A stretch of DNA of 64,000 nucleotides from Pseudidiomarina planktonica (lineage in GTDB: Bacteria > Pseudomonadota > Gammaproteobacteria > Enterobacterales > Alteromonadaceae). A program made the translations under genes and the position numbers. The DNA lies in the NCBI RefSeq assembly GCF_900177775.1, contig NZ_FXWH01000001.1, positions 868,001 to 932,000 on the forward strand. The letters run 5' to 3'. Shown here piece by piece: positions 57,946 to 64,000 of the stretch (position 1 is its first letter; each line of letters opens with the position of its first letter). The notes beneath the pieces were generated by a model. The model ran no database searches, was not told where the DNA came from, and saw nothing but the letters and a program-made list of their open reading frames with translations.

Positions 57946-59610
57946 TTAGCCAGCTAAGAGTTCTTCGGCGTTAGCTTTGGTAGTGTCCGTTACCTTATCG
58001 CCACCCAACAGACGTGCCAACTCAATAACGCGATCGGAGTTGGTTAATGGTGTCATAGTGGTGGTGGTTTCACTGCCATCGGTTTGTTTAGCTACCATCA
58101 TCTGCTGATGTGCTTTGGCTGCTACTTGTGGCAGGTGAGTTACGCAAATAACTTGTGCCGTACTGCCTAGTTGGCGCAATAGTTTGCCAACTGTTGCTGC
58201 GGTGGGACCGCTTACACCCACGTCTACCTCATCAAACATTAAGGTTGGCGTGGTTTGCTGGGCCGCAGTAATAACCTGTACCGCCAGACTAATACGTGAC
58301 AGTTCACCGCCGGACGCAATTTTAGCCAGCGGCTGCAGCGGCTGGCCCGGGTTCGCAGTAACTAAGAACTGAATGGCATCAGTACCGTGACGGGTAGCAG
58401 GGGCATCGACACGGTGTTCAACGCTAATCACAAAGCGACCGTGGGGCATATTCAGTTGCTGCATAGACGCTGCTATTTTATCGCTTAGTTCTTGCGCTGC
58501 TTTGGTGCGACTTTTTGATAACTGCAGTGCTTGTTCACGATAGGCCGCAGCGGCTTGTTGAACCTGTTCAGCTAACACGTCATTTTGTTCCTGAGCATCG
58601 GCAAGTGCGCTAAGTTCGGCATTTAGGGTTTGGTGTTTCTGCGTTAATTTAGCCGGCTCTACCTGGTGTTTGCGCGCTAACTGCAAGGCCTGGGTCATGC
58701 GCTGTTCAACGATGACTAAACGCTCCGGATCGTTATCAATGTTGTCCTGATAATTGCGGAGCTCGCGCGCTACTTCTTCCACCTGGACACTGGATTCGGT
58801 AAGTAAATCAACGGTGGATTGTAACTGAGGATCAAGCTCAACCTGCTCTCGTAGCCGCTCCAGCGCATTTTGAATTAAGCTAAAGGCGTTATTGTGCTCT
58901 CCTTCAAATAAAGCATTCAGGGCGAAACTCGATTCTTCGCGCAAGCTTTGGCTATTGGCCAGGCGTTTATGCTGTTCTTCCAGAGTTTCAAATTCATCTT
59001 CAGCCAATGCGAATTCGTCCAGCTCCTGCACCTGATACTGCAGAAGTTCCCGGCGCGCTGCTAGTTCTTCCTGTTGCTGCTCAGCCTGACGCAACGCTTT
59101 GCGCTGTTGATACCAGTGTTCATATTTAGCAGCTACAGCCTGGGTTAGCTGGTTATGGCGAGCGTAATTGTCGAGTAACTTGAGCTGATGTTCTTCGCGA
59201 GTTAACAGCTGGTGCTCGTGTTGGCCATGAATATTAACCAACCAGGGGCCGATACTTTTCAACTGTGCGGCAGTAACCGGGTGACCATTAATCCAGGCTT
59301 TCGAGCGACCTTCGCGGGTTACCACGCGCCGCAGCACACATTCGTCTTCCGCCGCAACTTCCTGTTCGATTAACCATTGCTGTGCAGGGCTGTCAGCTTG
59401 CACATGAAAGCAGGCGCTTACTTCAGATTTTTCAGCACCGGCGCGAACGCTGTCGGCATCGGCGCGGTCACCTAAACAAAGGCCCAGTGCATCCAGGGCA
59501 ATAGATTTACCGGCACCGGTTTCACCGGTAATAGCCGTCATGCCTTGCTCGAATTCGATATCCAGCGTTTTAACGACGGCGAAGTTACGAATGTGAAGTT
59601 GCGTCAGCAT
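57946..59610 (-). CDS. recN: DNA repair protein RecN
   Basis: A 554-residue SMC-like ATPase that acts early in double-strand break repair. Walker A is GETGAGKS (29-36). Two coiled-coil arms (about 150-380) flank a hinge. The C-terminal half has the signature LAKIASGGELSRISLA and the Walker B region TLMFDEVDVGVSG. I start it at the ATG at 59610 (MLTQLHIRNFAVV), which gives the E. coli length; a longer frame would run through the operator. A LexA box and further half-sites directly upstream show SOS control. Confidence 0.96.
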   Translation of the reverse strand: MLTQLHIRNFAVVKTLDIEFEQGMTAITGETGAGKSIALDALGLCLGDRADADSVRAGAEKSEVSACFHVQADSPAQQWLIEQEVAAEDECVLRRVVTREGRSKAWINGHPVTAAQLKSIGPWLVNIHGQHEHQLLTREEHQLKLLDNYARHNQLTQAVAAKYEHWYQQRKALRQAEQQQEELAARRELLQYQVQELDEFALAEDEFETLEEQHKRLANSQSLREESSFALNALFEGEHNNAFSLIQNALERLREQVELDPQLQSTVDLLTESSVQVEEVARELRNYQDNIDNDPERLVIVEQRMTQALQLARKHQVEPAKLTQKHQTLNAELSALADAQEQNDVLAEQVQQAAAAYREQALQLSKSRTKAAQELSDKIAASMQQLNMPHGRFVISVEHRVDAPATRHGTDAIQFLVTANPGQPLQPLAKIASGGELSRISLAVQVITAAQQTTPTLMFDEVDVGVSGPTAATVGKLLRQLGSTAQVICVTHLPQVAAKAHQQMMVAKQTDGSETTTTMTPLTNSDRVIELARLLGGDKVTDTTKANAEELLAG

Positions 59611-59626
59611 AGGAAGCCTCTTAGTA

Positions 59627-59665
59627 CTGTTCATGTATACAGTAGTGTATACAGTGTTTATACAG
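59627..59665 (-). promoter_or_regulatory. LexA (SOS) operator and promoter of recN
   Basis: On the minus strand CTGTATACATGAACAG (59642-59627) is a full SOS box, CTGT-N8-ACAG. Two more CTGTATA half-sites lie upstream at 11-12 base intervals. A likely promoter, TTGAAA (59673-59668) and TATACA (59651-59646), 16 bases apart, is covered by them. Confidence 0.8.
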
Positions 59666-59691
59666 TATTTCAAGTACCGCCTGAAAATACT

Positions 59692-60576
59692 TTAGAAAAG
59701 TCGGCTACCCCAGTTCAACTTATTTCGTAACACGTTGAAATAGCTATAGTTGATAGGTTGGATTAAACGCAGCTTGTGTTTATGCTTTTTAATAATAACT
59801 TCGTCACCGGGATTAACCGTCATGCGGGCATGGCCATCACAGCTGATTTGTAGCTGGTCATTTTCAATAGCGGCACGCAGGCGAATGCGGCTTTCGCCCG
59901 ATACCACAATAGGGCGGCTACTCAAGGTATGCGGAAACATAGGCACCATACTAATGGCGTCCAACTCTGGGGTTAGAATGGGGCCGCCACCGGATAAAGA
60001 ATAGGCTGTTGACCCTGTCGGCGTGGCTACAATAAGGCCATCAGAACGCTGGCTGTAAACAAAATGGTCATCTACGAACACTTCGAATTCCACCATATGC
60101 GCGACTTTATCCGAGTGCAGCACGACTTCATTAATAGCCCGGCCAGAACCTGTTAACTCACCTTTGCTGTATACTTCGGAAGTCAGTAAGAACCGATTTT
60201 CGGTAAGGTAATTACCGGCCAGAACCTGGTCGAGCTGCGCCAGCGCATGCTTAGGATCCAGCTCGGTTAAAAAGCCCAGATTACCCCGGTTTACACCAAT
60301 AACACCGATGTCTGATTCACATAGTACGCGTGCAGCCCCCAACATATTGCCATCACCACCTACCACCACCGCTAAGTCTGCATGCTTGCCAATTTCTTCT
60401 AGCGCACAGGTTTTGGTTTTATCGGCAAGTTCAAACTGGCGTGCAGTACGTTGTTCGATAATCACCTCAAAGCCTTGTTGATTGAGATGATGCTGCAGCG
60501 TTGCCAAGGTATCGCGGGTGCCGTCATGATTGGCCTTGCCAATTAACGCAATGGTTTTAAAAGGTGTTGTGGTCAT
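59692..60576 (-). CDS. nadK: NAD kinase (NadK)
   Basis: A 294-residue enzyme that phosphorylates NAD to NADP. The catalytic GGDGN motif is at 73-77 ([15 protein letters not shown]), followed by [15 protein letters not shown] and the NAD-binding [15 protein letters not shown]. The length matches E. coli NadK (292). It lies upstream of recN in the same direction, 81 bases away, but recN has its own SOS promoter. It is divergent from grpE, as in E. coli. Confidence 0.96.
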   Translation of the reverse strand: MTTTPFKTIALIGKANHDGTRDTLATLQHHLNQQGFEVIIEQRTARQFELADKTKTCALEEIGKHADLAVVVGGDGNMLGAARVLCESDIGVIGVNRGNLGFLTELDPKHALAQLDQVLAGNYLTENRFLLTSEVYSKGELTGSGRAINEVVLHSDKVAHMVEFEVFVDDHFVYSQRSDGLIVATPTGSTAYSLSGGGPILTPELDAISMVPMFPHTLSSRPIVVSGESRIRLRAAIENDQLQISCDGHARMTVNPGDEVIIKKHKHKLRLIQPINYSYFNVLRNKLNWGSRLF

Positions 60577-60718
60577 CTGTTTCCGCTTCTGGTGAGAGTG
60601 CTGGTATTAACGCTCTATAGTTCGGGCTAAGTTAAGGCAAAACTGAATAAATGCAGCATAGCAGTCTCAGCTATGGCTGATCCAGTCACACAATTCGTGG
60701 TTTTAAGCATTGGTGTGC

Positions 60719-60744
60719 CTTGAATCGGAAAAATCCACCCCCAT
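60719..60744 (+). promoter_or_regulatory. Sigma32 (heat-shock) promoter for grpE
   Basis: CTTGAA and CCCCAT stand 14 bases apart, an exact match to the core sigma32 consensus, about 75 bases before the grpE ATG. Confidence 0.85.
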
Positions 60745-60819
60745 ACTACTTCGCAGTGATTAGTTAACAGCCGTTGTGCCCATCTGGTGCAGCGGAACGT
60801 GAACAAGAGTGGGAGAATT

Positions 60820-61485
60820 ATGAGTTCCGATCAACCAAACAAAAATGCTGAAACCAACGCGGCTGAGGAAAACGAAACTCAGGCGTCGACAACTGCGACC
60901 GCGAACGAGCATGCCGATTCGGCCAGCGAGACGACCTCGGCAGATGCAGCCAAAGCAACGGCTGCTGAAGGTGACGCTAGCGCTGAACGGGTAGCTGAAC
61001 TGGAACTGGCGTTAAACAACGCTGAGCAGCAAGCCCATGAGCATCGCGAGAAAGCATTGCGCGCCGTTGCCGAAATGGAAAATATTCGTCGCCGCTCCGC
61101 TCAGGAAGTAGATAAAGCACATAAGTTTGCGCTGGAGAAGTTCGCTAATGAGTTATTAACCACAGTTGATAATTTAGAGCGTGCGCTGCAGTTGGCTGGC
61201 CAGACCGATGAATCAGCGAAGAACTTTATTGAAGGTATCGAGCTTACTTATAAGAGTTTGGTCAGTACGCTGGAGAAATTTGGGGTGGAAGCTGTTGGCG
61301 CTGAAGGCGATAACTTCAATCCTGATTTGCACCAGGCCATGGCGATGCAGGAATCCAGTGAGCACGCGAATAATACCGTGATGGCGGTAATGCAAAAAGG
61401 CTACACCTTAAGTGGACGCCTGCTACGACCTGCCATGGTGATGGTAGCGCGCAACTCTGACAGTGGAGTAGATACCAAAGCCTAA
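60820..61485 (+). CDS. grpE: Nucleotide exchange factor GrpE
   Basis: A 221-residue co-chaperone that exchanges ADP for ATP on DnaK. A long, disordered Ala/Thr/Glu-rich N-terminus (about 1-60) is followed by a helical dimerisation stalk ([22 protein letters not shown]) and the C-terminal beta domain ([32 protein letters not shown]). I start it at the ATG at 60820, which has GGGAGA upstream; the longer frame from 60787 adds non-family residues. The promoter is a clear sigma32 type. Confidence 0.95.
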   Translation: MSSDQPNKNAETNAAEENETQASTTATANEHADSASETTSADAAKATAAEGDASAERVAELELALNNAEQQAHEHREKALRAVAEMENIRRRSAQEVDKAHKFALEKFANELLTTVDNLERALQLAGQTDESAKNFIEGIELTYKSLVSTLEKFGVEAVGAEGDNFNPDLHQAMAMQESSEHANNTVMAVMQKGYTLSGRLLRPAMVMVARNSDSGVDTKA

Positions 61486-61564
61486 ATCAGCGCATGGCAA
61501 CACTTGTATTTACCTCTGCAGACCCCATAACAGCGTCAGCAGAAAAAATAACCTTAGTTTGGGT

Positions 61565-61590
61565 GTTGAAATAGGCAGGTTCGCCCCCAA
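61565..61590 (+). promoter_or_regulatory. Sigma32-type promoter for dnaK
   Basis: GTTGAA and CCCCAA are 14 bases apart, close to the sigma32 pattern, about 45 bases before the dnaK start. dnaK may thus be heat-induced apart from grpE. Confidence 0.7.
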
Positions 61591-61638
61591 ATTAAGTACA
61601 ACGGAAAATGATTTCTCAAGGTAGTTGGAGACAAAATT

Positions 61639-63573
61639 ATGAGTAAGATTATTGGCATTGACTTAGGTACAACCAACTCCTGCGTAGCAGTGCTGGATGG
61701 CGGCAAAGCGCGGGTTATTGAAAACGCTGAAGGCGACCGTACTACGCCATCAGTAGTGGCTTTCACCGACGACGGTGAAACCTTAGTAGGGCAGCCGGCA
61801 AAACGCCAGGCAGTTACCAACGCAAACAAAACCTTGTTTGCAATCAAGCGTTTGATTGGTCGTCGCTTTAAAGACGAAGAAGTGCAGCGTGATATTGGCA
61901 TCATGCCTTACAAAATCATTGAAGCTGATAACGGCGATGCCTGGGTTCAGATCGATGATGACAAAAAAGCACCACCGCAAATTTCTGCTGAAATTCTGAA
62001 AAAGATGAAGAAAACTGCAGAAGACTTTTTGGGTGAGAAAGTAACTGAAGCGGTTATTACTGTTCCAGCTTACTTTAACGATGCTCAGCGTCAGGCAACC
62101 AAAGACGCAGGTCGCATTGCTGGTTTAGAAGTAAAACGTATTATTAATGAGCCAACTGCTGCGGCGCTGGCTTATGGTATGGATAAAAAGCAAGGCGACA
62201 ACATTATCGCCGTGTATGACTTAGGTGGTGGTACTTTCGATATCTCCATTATCGAAATTGACGAAGTTGAAGGCGAGCACACCTTTGAAGTGTTGGCTAC
62301 CAACGGTGACACCCACTTAGGTGGTGAAGACTTTGATAACCGCTTGATTAACTACTTAGTTGAGCAGTTTAAGAAAGATCAGGGTATTGATTTACGCAAA
62401 GACCCACTGGCAATGCAGCGTCTGAAAGAAGCTGCAGAAAAAGCTAAAATTGAGCTTTCTTCAGCCCAACAAACGGAAGTGAACTTGCCGTATGTTACTG
62501 CTGACAGCAGTGGTCCTAAGCACTTAGCTATTAAAGTAACGCGGGCGAAACTGGAATCACTGGTTGAAGATTTGATTCAGAAAACCTTAGAGCCGTTGAA
62601 ACTTGCCTTGCAAGACGCCGACTTATCGGTTGGTGAAATCAATGACATCATCATGGTTGGTGGTCAAACCCGGATGCCGAAAGTGCAAGCTGCGGTAACT
62701 GACTTCTTCGGTAAAGAGCCACGTCGTGACGTGAATCCGGACGAAGCTGTTGCAGTAGGTGCTGCAGTGCAAGCTGGTGTGTTACAGGGCGATGTAAAAG
62801 ACGTGTTGCTGCTGGACGTATGTCCGTTGTCACTTGGTATTGAAACCATGGGCGGCGTGATGACCAAGCTGATTGACAAAAATACGACGATTCCGACCAA
62901 GCAGTCGCAAACGTTCTCAACTGCCGAAGACAATCAGTCAGCGGTAACCATTCACGTGGTGCAAGGTGAGCGTAAGCGTGTTGCTGACAACAAGTCACTG
63001 GGTCAGTTTAATCTGGAAGGTATTCGCCCGGGTGCTCGCGGCGTACCGCAAATCGAAGTTACTTTCGATATTGATGCGGACGGTATCCTGCACGTGTCTG
63101 CGAAAGACAAAGACACCGGCAAAGAGCAGAAAATCACCATTAAAGCTTCTTCTGGCTTGAACGACGACGAAGTAGAAAAAATGGTTCGTGATGCCGAAGC
63201 GCATGCCGAAGAAGATAAGAAGTTTGAAGAAATGGTTCAGGTTCGCAATCAGGCTGACGGTTTGGTTCACGCCACCCGTAAGCAGTTGGAAGAAGTAGGT
63301 GACGAGCTTGAACAAGCTGACAAAGATGCCATTGAAAGTGCTATTGGTGAACTTGAAACCGCTATTAAAGACGGTGACAAAGAAGCCATTGAAAGCAAGT
63401 CTGAGGCACTGATGGAAGCATCCGCCAAGTTAATGGAAGTAGCGCAGCAAAAAGCCCAGGCTGAAGGTGGTGCTGCCGGTGCCGAAGCAGGCCCGGACAA
63501 GTCCGCAAGTGATGCTGCAGACGACGTTGTCGACGCTGAATTTGAAGAAGTAAAAGACGAAGACAAAAAGTAA
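61639..63573 (+). CDS. dnaK: Chaperone DnaK (Hsp70)
   Basis: A 644-residue Hsp70. The ATPase domain (1-385) begins [16 protein letters not shown] and has [31 protein letters not shown] and the [10 protein letters not shown] motif. The linker [19 protein letters not shown] leads to the substrate-binding domain, and a helical lid ends in an acidic tail (EEVKDEDKK). It differs little from E. coli DnaK (638). It lies between grpE and dnaJ and is preceded by its own heat-shock type promoter. Confidence 0.98.
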   Translation: MSKIIGIDLGTTNSCVAVLDGGKARVIENAEGDRTTPSVVAFTDDGETLVGQPAKRQAVTNANKTLFAIKRLIGRRFKDEEVQRDIGIMPYKIIEADNGDAWVQIDDDKKAPPQISAEILKKMKKTAEDFLGEKVTEAVITVPAYFNDAQRQATKDAGRIAGLEVKRIINEPTAAALAYGMDKKQGDNIIAVYDLGGGTFDISIIEIDEVEGEHTFEVLATNGDTHLGGEDFDNRLINYLVEQFKKDQGIDLRKDPLAMQRLKEAAEKAKIELSSAQQTEVNLPYVTADSSGPKHLAIKVTRAKLESLVEDLIQKTLEPLKLALQDADLSVGEINDIIMVGGQTRMPKVQAAVTDFFGKEPRRDVNPDEAVAVGAAVQAGVLQGDVKDVLLLDVCPLSLGIETMGGVMTKLIDKNTTIPTKQSQTFSTAEDNQSAVTIHVVQGERKRVADNKSLGQFNLEGIRPGARGVPQIEVTFDIDADGILHVSAKDKDTGKEQKITIKASSGLNDDEVEKMVRDAEAHAEEDKKFEEMVQVRNQADGLVHATRKQLEEVGDELEQADKDAIESAIGELETAIKDGDKEAIESKSEALMEASAKLMEVAQQKAQAEGGAAGAEAGPDKSASDAADDVVDAEFEEVKDEDKK

Positions 63574-63604
63574 CAGCGAATCCTGGCGGATAAGCTAAGT
63601 CGAA

Positions 63605-63643
63605 GTGCACGAGCGTGACTAAGGTGACTCTCGTGCGCTTTTG
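63605..63643 (+). terminator. Possible terminator or attenuator between dnaK and dnaJ
   Basis: GCACGAG (63607-63613) pairs with CTCGTGC (63630-63636), extended by partial pairing within, followed by GCTTTTG. The T-run is short, so it probably lets part of the transcription continue into dnaJ. Confidence 0.55.
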
Positions 63644-63669
63644 TTAGAGCAACCGGAACATTGGAAACT

Positions 63670-64000
63670 ATGTCAAAACGCGATTTTTATGAAGTGCTCG
63701 GCGTTGCCAGAGACGCCGGCGAACGCGACATCAAAAAAGCCTATAAACGGTTGGCCATGAAATATCACCCGGACCGAACTAAGGGTGATAAAGAGCTTGA
63801 ACTTAAATTTAAAGAGGTCAAACAGGCGTACGAGGTGTTAATGGATCCTCAGAAACGCCAGGCCTATGACCAATACGGTCACGACGCCTTTGACCAGTCC
63901 CGTGGTGGATTCGGCGGTGGTGCTGGCGCTGGTGGCGCTGATTTTGGTGATATCTTTGGTGATGTGTTCGGTGATATTTTTGGTGGTGGCGGTGGCCGTC
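63670..64000 (+). CDS. dnaJ: Chaperone DnaJ, N-terminal part
   Basis: The first 110 codons of DnaJ, cut by the right edge of the window. The J-domain (about 4-70) contains the HPD motif at residues 33-35 ([10 protein letters not shown]), which stimulates the DnaK ATPase, and [19 protein letters not shown]. It is followed by the Gly/Phe-rich region with [13 protein letters not shown]. The zinc-finger and C-terminal domains lie outside. The position 97 bases after dnaK is the standard order. Confidence 0.96.
   Translation, partial: MSKRDFYEVLGVARDAGERDIKKAYKRLAMKYHPDRTKGDKELELKFKEVKQAYEVLMDPQKRQAYDQYGHDAFDQSRGGFGGGAGAGGADFGDIFGDVFGDIFGGGGGR

Overview
The window is one continuous chromosomal stretch of a marine-type gammaproteobacterium. 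The best fit is the order Alteromonadales, probably Idiomarinaceae (Idiomarina, Aliidiomarina or Pseudidiomarina). This is judged from protein resemblance and gene order only; no database was searched. Much of the gene order is shared with Escherichia coli: fabB/mnmC/yfcL, pdxB-asd-fimV-truA-accD-folC-dedD-cvpA-purF, tig-clpP-clpX-lon-hupB-ppiD, nadK-recN-bamE and grpE-dnaK-dnaJ. No rRNA, insertion sequence, prophage or CRISPR array was seen.

Layout. 1-3.7 kb: the start of an exported metalloprotease, a HIT protein, flavodoxin FldB, YfcL and the tRNA-modifying enzyme MnmC. 3.9-15.7 kb: fatty-acid, PLP, aspartate-family, folate and purine genes, with the polar landmark protein FimV. 15.7-20 kb: astB and topA. 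20.1-28.7 kb: a tightly coupled type IVb (R64/PilN-V-like) pilus operon, the main accessory locus, preceded by a compactly folded leader. 28.7-32.1 kb: folD, a Pro-Arg-His-Pro tRNA cluster, a diguanylate cyclase and a GAF protein. 32.3-40.8 kb: trigger factor, ClpP, ClpX, Lon, HU-beta, tRNA-Asp and PpiD. 41-48 kb: a MoxR/Bat operon. 48.3-51.7 kb: fadI-fadJ for beta-oxidation. 51.8-57.3 kb: a GGDEF-EAL protein and an M16 peptidase. 57.4-60.6 kb: bamE, recN and nadK. 60.8-64 kb: grpE, dnaK and the start of dnaJ.

Regulation can be read in several places. Sigma32-type promoters stand before lon, grpE and dnaK. A LexA box with extra half-sites covers the recN promoter. A FadR-type operator lies before fadI. 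A promoter with a GC-rich discriminator precedes the tRNA cluster. A clpP promoter is interlocked with the tig terminator. Five convergent gene pairs overlap at their 3' ends.

The most unusual material is the pilus locus. It has a secretin, PilO/PilP-like proteins, an ATPase, a platform protein, a cysteine-free PilS-like pilin, a PilV-like protein with a repetitive C-terminus and a TadE-like pseudopilin, but no peptidase, lytic transglycosylase or shufflon recombinase. The structured RNA-like element between topA and this operon and the 12-nt repeats before accD match no class I recognise.
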